A stretch of 64,000 nt of DNA from Pectinophora gossypiella (lineage: Eukaryota > Arthropoda > Insecta > Lepidoptera > Gelechiidae). Below the pieces are notes generated by a model that saw nothing but the letters and a program-made list of their open reading frames with translations, was not told where the DNA came from and did no database searches. Numbering within the stretch: the stretch's first letter is position 1; each line of letters opens with the position of its first letter. The stretch is taken from assembly GCF_024362695.1 (NCBI RefSeq), contig NC_065422.1, forward strand, positions 12,895,534 through 12,959,533, in the 5' to 3' direction. Shown here piece by piece: positions 50,701 to 60,651 of this stretch. The translations under genes were made by a program, and so were the position numbers.

Positions 50701-53700
50701 TATCGATATTCTACAAGTGGGATGGAAACAAATATAAATGGGTCGTAATTCCGCAAAAGGAAACAATGACATGAAAGGACTTTAAATAACTTGTCGATAT
50801 TCCGCAAATAGCAACAATAACATGAAATGACTTTTATAACATGTGGTATTTAAAAACTTACAGAAATCTGGAAATATGTTACAAGAACTTTTAGTATCAT
50901 GTGGTATTAAAAATGTTGGCAATTCCATAAAGGGAACAAATAAAATTATAGAAGGAGTTTTAATAACATGTAGTATTAAAATATTGCACAAATCTGCAAG
51001 TATAACACGTTACAGAAGCTTTTAATAACATCTGACTTTAAACATACTCTCGTTAATTGTGCTCCCATCGCTTTTACCATGATAGGACTTTCAATAACAT
51101 TGTGGAGTTCAAAATGTTTGTAATTGTATAAAACTTAAACCTATTTTCATGTAAACATACAGTAAAGTATCGATTTTCTGGTCGAGAGATTGAATTGACC
51201 ATGAAAATAAATAATTATGGATGTCCGCAATTACACTAAGTGGTCACTACTACATAAGTTACCAGCGTGTATGTAGTGTAATATAAAATTGAAAACAATG
51301 AAAATAAAAACGCAAAATGTCCTCTTGATATTAACTTAGATTCATGAACTGAATCATCCCCCTCAGTATTCGTTACTGCGTCACAAACACCCCGTATTAA
51401 TGTTAGATGCATATAATGTTGGTTATCATAATGAGCACGTCATATAAGTTAAATAAAGGCGATAGTTTGTGTACCTGGCATAGTTGCATACATTCTTATT
51501 ACAATTTGTCTTAATGATTACTATGTATTTATTTGTTTGTTGTGTAAGTTGTTTTTTCTTGCGTGTTTTGATTGTAAATTATGTGTTATTCCGAGCATTG
51601 TTCTATATTTGTTACTGTGGCGTCCCATTATAATAAACATTTTTTTCTTTCTTTCTAATGCGCATTAGGTACAGATCAAAACCGCCGACACAAACCGGCA
51701 GCCTGTATAATAATAATCATATCGGTAACATGAACCTGTCGGTTTTGCCGAAATATCTGAACGAAACGTTCAATTAACTGCTAAAATTACAACTTTCCAA
51801 CTTGTAATGACTGCAGCCACTGACAATTGTCGGCACTTTTAATAACAGGTGGTATTAAAAAAGGTTGGCTTTTATCTGTATTGATCTACGATGGAGATTC
51901 ATTATGAGGGCTTAAATTGGCACTGGTACTTATGCACAGGTGCACAGGTTTTATCTATTGTAAGAAGTACCAGCAGTGGTTTTTAATTTTTTTCTGTATC
52001 ATATCTGTACCTATAGTTATAAAGTTATTTGGTCCAACAAATAAACTTTATTATTATTCATCATATTAAATACCAAATATAGCTGCAAGTTTACATCGGA
52101 TGACTTATTGTTTTGTTATATTCTACAATTACAGAAGAATCTTACCTTCTTAGCATTCTTCTCGGCCATCTCCAACTGCCGCCGCGTCTGCTCCAGTTGC
52201 ATCTCTATCTTCTTCTGTTGCAGCATGAGAAGTTCTTGTTCCTTCTTGGCGAGGATACTACGCATCTTCTCCTCTTCTTCTGTCAGACTGGGAGTCGCAG
52301 AAGTCGTGGCGGCTGTTGCATTCTGGAATGATTAGAAGATGTTTAACAAAAAAGATTAATGAAGGAAATGGAAAGGATGTAGAGGGACCTGAAGGGTTTT
52401 AGAATTTGGAAAAGATAGTATTCAATTTTGTAAAGTGTACACTTTACATACATTCGTAAATTCACGGCTATAAGTTCCATATGGGGCAATTAACAGACTT
52501 AGTAAGCATAGTGGGGATATTATTATCTTTATCCTCAAACTAAACATTTCCTGTTTTTTTATGTACTAGTTATCTTAAAGGATATTCATTCATAATTGTT
52601 GTGGCTTGTACAACATTAGTCTGATGAAAAAACTGACACAATCCAAGAGTAGTACCAATCATCCCCCAATAAAAAATCATGACAAAATTGAAAAAGTTGC
52701 AGTTTTGAAATAAGATTTCAAACAGCTTGCCCAATAATAAATATTAGCGTCATATCTAATGGAATGTGTGGAGAATATTACGATTTCAAGTATAAGCAAT
52801 TACACAATTATTATCTATTAGCCAACACTTTGTTTATGAATGATAGATAAGATAATGGTATTTCAAACAATGTGAAAGGATATTGCCATAGTAATGATGC
52901 TTTTATGTCTAAAATAAACATGAAGCCATGGAAATTGAATGAATAATGGGAAGTAAAGCTGGGAACAACTTTACACAAATACTAGATAGCAGTTACACTT
53001 ATAACTAAATAGAAACAATAATCAACTAAAAAAACACCTTTTTCAGAAAATTTGGATTTACATGGATGTTAGACTGCTGCGGCTGTGCTTGGATGGGCCA
53101 CGCTGGGTCTATCAAGTTCACTTTCACATCCAGTTGGTACAGCTTGGTGGCCGGGAAGACATCGTGCCACGTCTCTCGCAGCTTGAACATTTGTGACCTT
53201 ATCTTTTCATCCACCTGTGAATAAATACTCATTAATAGCTGTAACATAAAATTTATTATACAAACTCAATTAAAAAGATAAAGAATGACCATTACCTGTT
53301 TGAATGTCCTAGTGAACATATTAACGATGCTCTGCGAGAACTTCTGTGTGTACGCCCCGCCGACATTCTTGATAATGGAATCAACTAAATAGAGAACTGG
53401 CAGCTTGATGTCGGGATGCACCTGTGAGGAAAAATATCTCTAGTCCCGACCCCTGGCTGACCAAGTCGCAGACTTGTGCAAAATCAACCATTTCTCCATT
53501 ACCATTTTAAAAGTTATTGCTTAATACCTTCTGTTTGAAATGGTGCAGGTAAGAATAAGACAAAAAATTGATTTCTGCAAGTCTTTTAATTCACACATGA
53601 CAAATAAATAAGAACTCAGTTTTCAAAATCTTTTATTTCAACATTTTTTCAGTATACAACTGAAATGAAGCCAGTTAGCGTACAAATAAAATGTTACATA

Positions 53701-54371
53701 CCACTGAAGGTACATTCTATAGTATTGGATCTAATATTGAACAGGTATCTCCGTAAAGGTAAAGAAATAAAGATTTTCGACAAACATACTAAATTTAAAG
53801 TTATTTCATAATGTGTTGCAACAATTTACATCAGTGCAACCCAATTTTGAATGAAAGTAAATGTCTAGTTGATAATGAAGAATCTAGTAAAAAATAATAA
53901 CTCCAAGAACCTTCTGGCAAAAAGAAACGTAAACATGGTATTTAATGGTGAATAAACGAGTGTAAGATTATCTAATCTACTTGAAACATTAGCAATTCAG
54001 TTGGCAACATATACAAGTAACTTTTGAGCATATTTGGAGATACCTGTTGTCGAGGACTGGTTACAATTGAGGTCAGATTAGTGTCACTGTCATCGTAAAC
54101 ATGTAAAACCCGGGCATGCGTCATTTGCACACTTTCGCCGCCCATTGCTCACGTGACTCGTGGCATTTTCATCAGAGACCGTGCGCGAAACTTTTTAAAA
54201 ATGCAAATTCACCTTCTCCAAATGCTTTTCCACGGTTTCAACGATAACCCCGGCGTGTTCCACGTTCTCCTCCGCGAGAATCGTCAGCATGTTTATCAGC
54301 GGCTTGCTGTTCACAGTCAAGTCCGCCAAGCTTGAGGCATACTCCTCCGCGATTTCTTTCTCCTTCGACAT
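32733..54371 (-). CDS. Pcf11: Pcf11, pre-mRNA cleavage complex II and Pol II termination factor
   Basis: Sixteen minus-strand exons, all phases agreeing: 54213-54371, 53296-53421, 53038-53214, 52146-52322, 47545-47670, 45466-46279, 41569-41713, 40469-40737, 38663-40228, 37888-38239, 37138-37364, 36582-36805, 36006-36167, 34179-34356, 33414-33597 and 32733-32892; 1,681 residues. Residues 1-140 are the CTD-interaction domain (YLVDSIIKNVGGAYTQKF; D67 matches the yeast Pcf11 residue that touches the CTD). A glutamine/lysine coiled coil is in exon 4. Exon 6 is Pro/Arg-rich with two RRDPRL motifs. Exons 7-8 give LDKFD then LFGNEDVDLR, and exon 9 holds the animal-specific central domain. Exon 11 has zinc finger 1 (CSGCGARF...HLDWHFRQNRRERD) followed by WHYDLSDWVQYEE, the Clp1-binding part. 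Exon 12 has zinc finger 2 (CALCGDKF...WHLRNSVRH). The acidic tail contains VKQEP and ends in CSIM. The protein links cleavage and polyadenylation to termination in the nucleus. Confidence 0.95.
33868..34165 (+). mobile_element. SINE (family 1 variant), diverged
   Basis: It is recognised by CCCTGTGGGGACATATCACA, GACTGATCACTTGACTGTCC and TTAAGCCGTTGGTCCCAG. It ends just before Pcf11 exon 14 (donor at 34178). Confidence 0.6.
35547..35952. mobile_element. Composite insertion with 14-bp target-site duplication and A-tail
   Basis: 406 bp flanked by ATGACTATGGTGTG (35533-35546 and 35953-35966). The left part (to about 35690) is LINE 3' UTR as found at 21440-21600. The right part has CATCATCATCATTCATCACC, GGCTGTATGGGCATAGTTCC and an A-tail. 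It is in Pcf11 intron 13. Confidence 0.75.
36582..37364 (-). other. Pcf11: Pcf11 zinc finger pair
   Basis: Exon 37138-37364 carries CxxC (CSGC) with HLDWHFRQNRR, the first Pcf11 finger, and the WHYDLSDWVQYEEVEDLEE segment. Exon 36582-36805 carries CALC with WHLRNSVRH and a further CNYHPACYQDY. The alanine/proline/glycine run between them (AAAAGEAAPEPPPS) is a variable linker. Confidence 0.9.
37430..37640 (-). mobile_element. SINE (family 1 variant), diverged fragment
   Basis: It shares TGTGTGGGTTGTGAG and the GAGCCGCCAAAGGCCCCTGA block with other copies, in the Pcf11 intron between exons 10 and 11. Further bits are at 46520-46560 and 47375-47455. Confidence 0.5.
38511..38645. mobile_element. 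Palindromic MITE (family A), short, next to a Pcf11 splice donor
   Basis: It has GTTAGTTACATCGTAACG and its inverse GTTACGATGTTACTAAC. Its right end lies about 12 bp from the donor of Pcf11 exon 9 (38657-38662). Confidence 0.8.
40968..41216 (-). mobile_element. LINE tail fragment, same family
   Basis: It matches 25579-25848 from AGACAAATGGGGAGCGCTGA to GTATCGGGG but lacks the T-run end. It is in Pcf11 intron 7. Confidence 0.8.
41714..45465 (-). other. Pcf11 intron 6 (3.75 kb)
   Basis: No exon is seen inside. It holds a CpG-rich patch at 42420-42570, rich in ACGT words within AT-rich DNA, and the composite MITE at 44572-44928. The rest is AT-rich without clear repeats. Confidence 0.6.
44572..44928. 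mobile_element. Composite MITE (family B), second copy
   Basis: Same layout as 24953-25340, with TGACGTCA at 44649-44656, CACGTG at 44670-44675 and TTTTCGCGGGAAA at 44684-44696. It is in Pcf11 intron 6. Confidence 0.8.
46720..46940. mobile_element. Palindromic MITE (family A)
   Basis: Full copy in Pcf11 intron 5, with both ends ending ACAGGGTGTTAGTGACATCG or its inverse. It is one of the least diverged copies. Confidence 0.85.
47100..47287. mobile_element. MITE (family C), palindromic
   Basis: Ends CACCTAATTTTATTTTAAGT and AAAATAAAATTAGATGGTGT, in Pcf11 intron 5. Confidence 0.75.
49247..49575. mobile_element. MITE (family C), diverged
   Basis: The left end is CATCTAACTTTATTTTAAGT and the right part GACATGTATAACTTAAAATC. 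It is in Pcf11 intron 4, just before the minisatellite. Confidence 0.65.
49800..51060. repeat. Minisatellite with about 150-bp higher-order unit in Pcf11 intron 4
   Basis: AACAATG(A/C)CATGAAAGGA recurs at 49866, 50011, 50162, 50308, 50456, 50607 and 50762, spaced 145-155 bp. Each unit has about three subunits of some 50 bp built on 'AAATGGGAACAATA...CATGAAAGGACxTTTAATAAC'. The edges fade into diverged copies at both ends. Confidence 0.85.
53038..54371 (-). other. Pcf11: Pcf11 CTD-interaction domain (CID) exons 1-3
   Basis: Exons 54213-54371, 53296-53421 and 53038-53214 encode an N-terminal eight-helix CID that reads the Ser2-phosphorylated Pol II CTD. All three exons are exact multiples of three (53, 42 and 59 codons), so skipping any one keeps the frame. 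Start ATG is at 54369-54371, giving MSKEKEIAEEYASSLADL. Confidence 0.9.
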
Positions 54372-54926
54372 GATTCCCGACGACTGCTCGCGCTGCTCTC
54401 ACCATGCCAATTACAATCCTCCACTGAACATCACTGTAACCAACAAATAACTGAATCTTAGCTCCACAGTTACGTAGTTATTCAATATGGCGAGATTATA
54501 CGAATTAACACGTAGCGAACTTACGTTATCACGGTTATCACTATATTGCGAGTTTAAAACCACGATACAGATGCAATCACGTCACGTACGAATTAAATGC
54601 GTATTTCCATTTCCTACATTTCCTTTGAAATTGATCACGTATAGCTGCGTAATTTACGGAAAAATGCGCAGCGACAAACGAACGCGTCTTCAAGCGATTG
54701 AGAATACAAAATGGCGAAAGCTGGTGACGGGCGAGGCGAGACGGACGGAATTATCGTTTCTGGGGTGGGGATGTAGTGTTGCCATTTTAATTTACTCTTC
54801 TCTACCATTTATGGTAACGTCGTCTGATTTGAATTTGACATGACATGTTAGGGGTCAGGTAAGGACGAAGGTAAATCTCGAAAAACCGGTAATTGCCTAT
54901 TTATTTTTTTATGTTTTTATGTGGCA
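54372..54926. promoter_or_regulatory. Pcf11 side of the split Pcf11/Kr-h2 promoter
   Basis: 555 bp upstream of the Pcf11 ATG, up to the retrotransposon. They hold the Pcf11 5' UTR and promoter. An open frame of 118 codons runs here on the plus strand but has no family features. No other repeat is seen. Confidence 0.5.
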
Positions 54927-55133
54927 ATGAAAGAGATGGATAAGGGCGGGAAACGCCGTGTTCAGAGGACGTAGTTTTCAGCGCTAAAATTTTAAAATTA
55001 TTATTTTCGCGATAAGGATTGGTTTTTCTTAGTATAATTTGTATATATCTTATAACTTACTTGTATAGTTTATTATTTAAAAGTGTAGTTAGCTGTATTC
55101 ACATCGGTAAGTCTTTTAATTTTTTTTGGCGCC

Positions 55134-56765
55134 ATGGGCGATCCGCCCGACGACCCAGGGGGCACGATTCCCCCTGAAAGGTCTCAACAAGAAAATTTCA
55201 CTAAACCTACTAGCATGGACATATTAATAGATGTGCTGGAGTCATCAATGGACACTGATTGCTCTACTTCGGCACCGACTTCTAATAAAAGTCGCAAACG
55301 AGCTACTCCACGTCGCGTTTGTAGTACTTGCCACAAGAAAAAAAGACGACAAGGAAAGGAAAGCAGTCCAAATGACTGCCACTGTCTTTTATTAAAAGAC
55401 GAAATAGACCAAAGTACACAGCTTCGGAAACATCAGGCCCCTCAGGAATCTGAGGCTCCTCATGGGTCGCAAGTCTCTCAGGTATCTAATGACTCACCGG
55501 TATCCAATGATCCGTCAACCCGTATTCCTATCGGTCGCGTGTCGTATGAACCTCTGGACCGTTCTCCATACATTGTTCATGTTCAAAGAGAAACATCATC
55601 CAGTAATGATGGAGTAACCCTTCACCCTGTTTCTTTCGGCCGTTTTTTAAAACGAAACAATATTCAAGGTATCGTCAATGGTAGCTTAAAAAGGATAGGA
55701 CGAAATCGAATTTCCATGGAATTTTCCAGTTACATGTTTGCAAATACCTTCCTATCTAATCAGAATTTACTAATGGAGAAATTTAAAGCTTTTATTCCTA
55801 CTTTCAATATCACCCGAATGGGAGTTGTTAGAGGTGTGCCCGCAGACTGGTCAGATGAGGAGATCATTGCAAACATTACTGTCCCTATAGGTTGCGGTCC
55901 TATTATTAAAATAAGGAAGATAAAACAAAAAATTACAGTTAATAATACTACGGAATACTTATTCAAAGGTACCATTGTCGTCACTTTTGACGGACAGGTA
56001 CTTCCTACTCGTGTTTATATGTGCTATACAGCCTTACCTGTGTCTCTTTATATATATCCTACTGTACAATGTTACAACTGCTGTAAATATGGACATGTAA
56101 AAAATCAGTGTCGCTCAACCCCAAGGTGCTCAAAGTGTGGTAAAGGGCACACTAGAGAGTCCTGTGATGTAGAGGAGGAAGAATATAAGTGTTGTTTGTG
56201 TGGAGGATGCCATGAAGCCACAAGTAAGAAATGTTTAGAGTTCAGCAGACAGAAAGCCATAAAAGAAACCATGAGTAAAAGTTGTGTATCATATATGGAA
56301 GCTGTGAAGCTTCACCCACCTGTTTCCAGAGTTTCGTATGCAGAGGCCTTACTTACTGCTCCACCCTCTCCTTCAAAAGCATCTTCACCGTCCAATTCAC
56401 CATCCACTCCCAATAATCCTAACTTCTCAACACAACAAAACAGTTCCCGTTCTTATAAAAAGACAGTCTTCCTCAAGCCCAGGTCAACCACTTCCTATAA
56501 CCCTAAGGGTTATGATCATATTGCTCATAATGAAATAATTAGACAACCCACTTTAGATAAAAGCAAACCAGTTTATAGTGGTGAGCCTAGTGAAACTTCT
56601 AAGACATCTGAGATTATAAAAGAATTAATAAAGTTACTTTCCACCTCTACTACTATTTCACCGTCCAACGTTGCCTATATCATAAATGTTTTATACGAAC
56701 TTACAGCAAACACCCAAGATGGACCTAAAAGCCAAGGCAATACAATGGAATTGTCAAAGCCTTAA
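55134..56765 (+). CDS. Retrotransposon ORF1 (Gag-like, zinc knuckles)
   Basis: 543 residues. The N-terminal 190 residues are polar and low in structure, with a basic cluster (CHKKKRRQGKE). The middle region (about 215-320) resembles the RNA-recognition fold common in ORF1 proteins. Three zinc knuckles follow: CYNCCKYGHVKNQC (a standard CX2CX4HX4C), CSKCGKGHTRESC (one residue short, CX2CX3HX4C) and CCLCGGCHEATSKKC (CX2CX3HX6C). The C-terminal 170 residues are rich in Ser, Pro and Thr. ORF1 proteins bind the element RNA and form the transposition particle. The reading frame overlaps the start of ORF2 by 47 bp. Confidence 0.9.
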   Translation: MGDPPDDPGGTIPPERSQQENFTKPTSMDILIDVLESSMDTDCSTSAPTSNKSRKRATPRRVCSTCHKKKRRQGKESSPNDCHCLLLKDEIDQSTQLRKHQAPQESEAPHGSQVSQVSNDSPVSNDPSTRIPIGRVSYEPLDRSPYIVHVQRETSSSNDGVTLHPVSFGRFLKRNNIQGIVNGSLKRIGRNRISMEFSSYMFANTFLSNQNLLMEKFKAFIPTFNITRMGVVRGVPADWSDEEIIANITVPIGCGPIIKIRKIKQKITVNNTTEYLFKGTIVVTFDGQVLPTRVYMCYTALPVSLYIYPTVQCYNCCKYGHVKNQCRSTPRCSKCGKGHTRESCDVEEEEYKCCLCGGCHEATSKKCLEFSRQKAIKETMSKSCVSYMEAVKLHPPVSRVSYAEALLTAPPSPSKASSPSNSPSTPNNPNFSTQQNSSRSYKKTVFLKPRSTTSYNPKGYDHIAHNEIIRQPTLDKSKPVYSGEPSETSKTSEIIKELIKLLSTSTTISPSNVAYIINVLYELTANTQDGPKSQGNTMELSKP

Positions 56766-59700
56766 TAGTGTTAAGAAAACTGAACTGATTTATCTTATAA
56801 ATAAATATCAACCTTTTGTTCTATGTCTCCAGGAAACATGGTTTAAGCAGGATACAATTTTTAAAGTTCCTGGTTATTCCTGTATCCGAGAAGATAGACC
56901 TCATGAGCATGGCGGAGTAGCCATACTCATCAAAAATTCCCTTTCTTTTTCTCCTTTCACCCTTCCTCCTCATGACAGCAACATATCAATTGTTGCTGCT
57001 ATTGTAAATAACATTTGTTTTATATCTGTATATTTTTCTCGTCCTAGTGTAAGTATTTTTGTTGAAATTAAGAACATTCTTAGCCTCTTACCTAAACCAT
57101 TTGTAGTCATGGGAGACTTTAATTCACACCATCAAAGCTGGGGCTGCTCTACATCCACATATTATGGTAATGAATTATTAGGCATTCTGGATTCACTTAA
57201 TCTATGCGTATTAAATACTGGTTTAATAACTCGTCTTGGAGGCCCTCGGCAGGAGCCTAGTGCTCCAGACTTATCTATTTGTACACCTGACCTTGCATCT
57301 CTTCTCTCATGGGCCCCTTTGGAATCAAGACTAGGTAGCGACCATTATCCATTAGTAATTACTTTTCCCTTTAATAAACCTTCCAAATTAGTAAGAAGAA
57401 CTCATTTGAAACACAAGCTGGCAGATGCAGACTGGAATTTATTTAGTATTAGAGCCAAGAATAAATTAGTAGATTTACCAGAAATTACGCAGAACAATGT
57501 GGTAGACTGTTCAGAAAAATTAGCTACAATGTTAATCGAAGTAGCTAATGAAACTTTTCCCTTAAAGAGTAATTCTCCTGAATGGATCCCATCTCCACCA
57601 TGGTGGGATGAGGAATGTACAAAAGCAGTTAGACAAAGAAAAGAGGCAGAAAAAGAGTACTGTTTATGTATGTCTGATTATAACTTTATTATTTATTCTC
57701 AAGCTGCTATTTCTACACAGATTCTACTTAAAAAAAAGAAATATGATGGATGGAAAAAGTTCTGTCTATCTTTATGCCCAAATGTAAAGCCGTCTTTAGT
57801 CTGGCAGAATATTAGACGGTTCAGGTCCGTTTTTAATGACTCCCAACACAGTGTGATATCTCCTATTCTTGCTGAACAGGTCATGGATCGTTTGGCTCCT
57901 CCATCAGCCCCTGAAAACTTTATTGTTTCTCCTTTTACTGATTTACCATTCAATCCAAATAATAATATTCAACATGATGACATGAACGCTCCATTCACTT
58001 TGCTAGAATTGAAGGGTGTTCTCTCTTATGTTAAAGATTCGGCTCCGGGCGAAGACGGTATACCATACTCCTTTCTCACCCACCTTGACGCTAATGGCCT
58101 TAATTACTTTCTCACAATCATAAATTATGTCATTTTCACTGGTGTTATTCCAAACACTTGGAGGACTCAAACATTAATCCTGTTATTAAAGCCAAATAAG
58201 TCAAAACTTGATCCTGCTTCCTATCGTCCAATAGCCTTATCTTCAGTCTTGCTCAAAATAACAGAACATTTAGTAAAAAACCGTCTAGAATGGTTCATTG
58301 AACATAATAAACTTCTTTCTGCTAGTCAGTTTGGATTTAGAAAAGGAAAAAGCACATTTGACAGTTTGGGTATTTTGACCACAGACATACGGCTAGCTTT
58401 TTCTAGAAATGACTCGGTGGTTGCTGCCTTTTTAGATATCAAATCCGCATACGACAATGTAATTATTTCCATACTTCATCAGAAATTATTATTATTAAAC
58501 ATACCATATGTATTGAGTAATTTCATTATTAACATGTTATCCGAAAGGTTTATTAAATACCGAGTGATGAATGAAGACGATTCATGGATATGCAGGACCG
58601 TCTGGAAAGGTCTACCACAAGGTTCAGTTTTAAGCCCTATATTATATAACTTATATACCTACGACTTAGAGAATTCATTGTATGGATATTCTAACGTCCT
58701 GCAATATGCAGATGATTTACTGTTATATGTTTCGGGGCAATCTACGGAGGATATTTGCGGCTCTCTTTCATCTGCACTATCTAATCTAAAGATATGGTTA
58801 GACAACAATGGTCTTAATCTATCTCCATCTAAAAGCTCTGTGGTTCTTTTTACTAGGAAAAGAATTCACCCAGATGTAAATGTTTTGTACAATAAATTGC
58901 CTTTACCCGTTAACAAACATTACAAATTCCTGGGAGTTATTTTGGACTCTAAACTTTCTGGTGAGCCTCACTGCGATTATGTTCTGAAGAGATGTGAGCG
59001 TAATCTAAATATTCTTAGATGCATTTCTGGGGTTTGGTGGGGAGCCCATCCGTTTACCATGAAACTCCTATACAACGCTCTTATAAGGAGTGTTCTTGAT
59101 TACGGATCATTTTTGTTACATCCAGGAAATGTAGGTCCTTTTAGAAAGTTGGATGGCATTCAATCAAAAGCCCTTAGACTCGTAACCGGTGCGATGAAAT
59201 CTAGCCCGATAAATTGCCTCCAAGTTGAGTGCTGTGAAGCACCCTTAGCGTTGAGACGACAATATCTGTGCGATAGATTTTTCTTTCGAATTTTGCAGAT
59301 TGTAAATAACCCTTTATTCACTAAAATTGCTAGACTCTCTGAGGAAATTGTTTCCTCATCCTATTGGGTTCATAAAGATCTCCCTTGTTTAGTTAAAAGT
59401 TATAAAAGATTCAATAATATAGTTGCCCCGACTTATCGATCTTCCTTGTTGCCCTTATATCAATCTAGTTTTAGTTGTCTCGTATTAAAGCCTACCATTA
59501 TTTACGATTTTATTAAAAATGATTCCAACCAAAACTTTGAATTTAGAAATGCTGTCAACGAAAATTGGTCTGACACACATTGTATATACACTGATGCCTC
59601 TAAGCATTCCGGTAGAAGTTGCGTCGGTGTGGGAGTCTATCACTCTCAATTCAATATTGTACAGAAAATTAAACTTCCACCGGAGACATCTGTCTTCACA

Positions 59701-60447
59701 GGTGAGTGTTTTGGCCTCTTCAAGGCATTGGAGTACATAATTTTAATGAAACTACAAAAATCTATTATATTTACTGATTCTCTCAGCTCTCTGCAGGCAA
59801 TAGAACGCTTTGCCTTTAAATCTCACAAACAGGTCCCTTTAATTTTTTCTATCAGAGATTTGTTGTTACAATGCAGGGTGAAGGGTTATAATGTCACTTT
59901 GGCATGGATTCCAGCACACGTTGGTATAACTGGTAATGAAAGGGTGGACCGATTAGCTAAGGATGCAGTTCTTTCTGGAGATATTTTCCCTTACAACAAC
60001 TTTAGTCACGACTTACAGAACTTACCTGACATATACTTAAGAGACGCCTGGAATGTGCTTTGGGCTAACAACATGGCCAAAGGTAAATACTACCGTGTTA
60101 TCCAAGAATCGATCCCAAATAAACCTTGGTTTTTTAAATCAGGCTTAGGTATTGATAAAAGAGCAACCTCTGTCATATGCAGACTTCGCCTAGGGCACGT
60201 CTGCACTCCAGCACATCTATATAAATGTAATATTATATCCGATCCATTTTGTTCCTGCGGTGAATATGGAGATGTCAATCATATTTTCTTCTCCTGTCCC
60301 TTAAATGACCATTCCAGTTTTATTACCCAATTGCTCCATATCCAAGTTCCGCTCCCTACTTCTATTTCTTGTTTACTTTATTTAAATTGTTCTATTGTAT
60401 ATAAAACTATTGCCCTATATATTGCTAAAAATGATATTAATTTATAA
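56719..60447 (+). CDS. Retrotransposon ORF2: AP endonuclease, reverse transcriptase, RNase H
   Basis: 1,242 residues from ATG 56719; an earlier in-frame ATG at 56686 adds 11. The endonuclease (1-225) shows IQWNCQSL, LQETWFK, GDFNSHHQSWG, SAPDLSI and GSDHYPL, all APE-type catalytic blocks. The reverse transcriptase (about 430-720) shows APGEDGIPYSFL, SASQFGFRKGKST, AFLDIKSAYDNV, GLPQGSVLSPILYNLYTYDL and the catalytic QYADDLLLYV near residue 661. RNase H (about 950-1085) shows YTDAS, TGECFGL, FTDSLSSL and IPAHVGITGNERVDRLA, so all four acidic/His positions are kept. The C terminus has a Cys/His block (CSCGEYGDVNHIFFSC) seen in I, R1 and Jockey elements. There is no stop or frameshift, so it may be active. 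Translation probably depends on restart or shunting at the ORF1 end, since the frames overlap. Confidence 0.94.
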   Translation: MDLKAKAIQWNCQSLNSVKKTELIYLINKYQPFVLCLQETWFKQDTIFKVPGYSCIREDRPHEHGGVAILIKNSLSFSPFTLPPHDSNISIVAAIVNNICFISVYFSRPSVSIFVEIKNILSLLPKPFVVMGDFNSHHQSWGCSTSTYYGNELLGILDSLNLCVLNTGLITRLGGPRQEPSAPDLSICTPDLASLLSWAPLESRLGSDHYPLVITFPFNKPSKLVRRTHLKHKLADADWNLFSIRAKNKLVDLPEITQNNVVDCSEKLATMLIEVANETFPLKSNSPEWIPSPPWWDEECTKAVRQRKEAEKEYCLCMSDYNFIIYSQAAISTQILLKKKKYDGWKKFCLSLCPNVKPSLVWQNIRRFRSVFNDSQHSVISPILAEQVMDRLAPPSAPENFIVSPFTDLPFNPNNNIQHDDMNAPFTLLELKGVLSYVKDSAPGEDGIPYSFLTHLDANGLNYFLTIINYVIFTGVIPNTWRTQTLILLLKPNKSKLDPASYRPIALSSVLLKITEHLVKNRLEWFIEHNKLLSASQFGFRKGKSTFDSLGILTTDIRLAFSRNDSVVAAFLDIKSAYDNVIISILHQKLLLLNIPYVLSNFIINMLSERFIKYRVMNEDDSWICRTVWKGLPQGSVLSPILYNLYTYDLENSLYGYSNVLQYADDLLLYVSGQSTEDICGSLSSALSNLKIWLDNNGLNLSPSKSSVVLFTRKRIHPDVNVLYNKLPLPVNKHYKFLGVILDSKLSGEPHCDYVLKRCERNLNILRCISGVWWGAHPFTMKLLYNALIRSVLDYGSFLLHPGNVGPFRKLDGIQSKALRLVTGAMKSSPINCLQVECCEAPLALRRQYLCDRFFFRILQIVNNPLFTKIARLSEEIVSSSYWVHKDLPCLVKSYKRFNNIVAPTYRSSLLPLYQSSFSCLVLKPTIIYDFIKNDSNQNFEFRNAVNENWSDTHCIYTDASKHSGRSCVGVGVYHSQFNIVQKIKLPPETSVFTGECFGLFKALEYIILMKLQKSIIFTDSLSSLQAIERFAFKSHKQVPLIFSIRDLLLQCRVKGYNVTLAWIPAHVGITGNERVDRLAKDAVLSGDIFPYNNFSHDLQNLPDIYLRDAWNVLWANNMAKGKYYRVIQESIPNKPWFFKSGLGIDKRATSVICRLRLGHVCTPAHLYKCNIISDPFCSCGEYGDVNHIFFSCPLNDHSSFITQLLHIQVPLPTSISCLLYLNCSIVYKTIALYIAKNDINL

Positions 60448-60651
60448 AAACATGTATTTGTAAATATGTAATTGTAAATAACATGTATATATCTAACTAG
60501 AATATCCCAAATTCCAATCCTGTTTCCCTTCATTTTATTACCGTATTTCTTTTCCATATCCACGTTTCCCTAACTTTAATTCCTTGTATTTGGCTAAATG
60601 CGTTGCGAAGCCATTACCAAAAAAAAAAAAAAAAAAAAAATGAAAGAGATG

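Larger units (their letters stand above)
47671..52145 (-). other. Pcf11 intron 4 (4.5 kb)
   Basis: It contains a family H piece (47880-47950), AT-rich DNA, a family C MITE, the minisatellite and a family A half-MITE (51320-51398). No exon is recognised. Confidence 0.6.
54939..60639 (+). mobile_element. Full-length non-LTR retrotransposon with RNase H (I-clade-like)
   Basis: A 5.7 kb element bounded by the 12-bp target-site duplication ATGAAAGAGATG at 54927-54938 and 60640-60651; run-on A residues blur the 3' edge by a base or two. It has a 195-bp 5' UTR, ORF1 (nucleic-acid-binding), ORF2 (endonuclease, reverse transcriptase, RNase H), a 170-bp 3' UTR and a poly(A) tail at about 60619-60640. 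Both ORFs are open from end to end and the duplication is perfect, so the insertion looks young. RNase H inside ORF2 argues for the I/Nimb/Loa group over Jockey proper. It sits between Pcf11 and Kr-h2, in the same direction as Kr-h2. Confidence 0.93.

Noticed and set aside
54487..54843. 118-codon open frame upstream of Pcf11
   Set aside because: Lies in the promoter interval, has no family features and no splice or poly(A) context.
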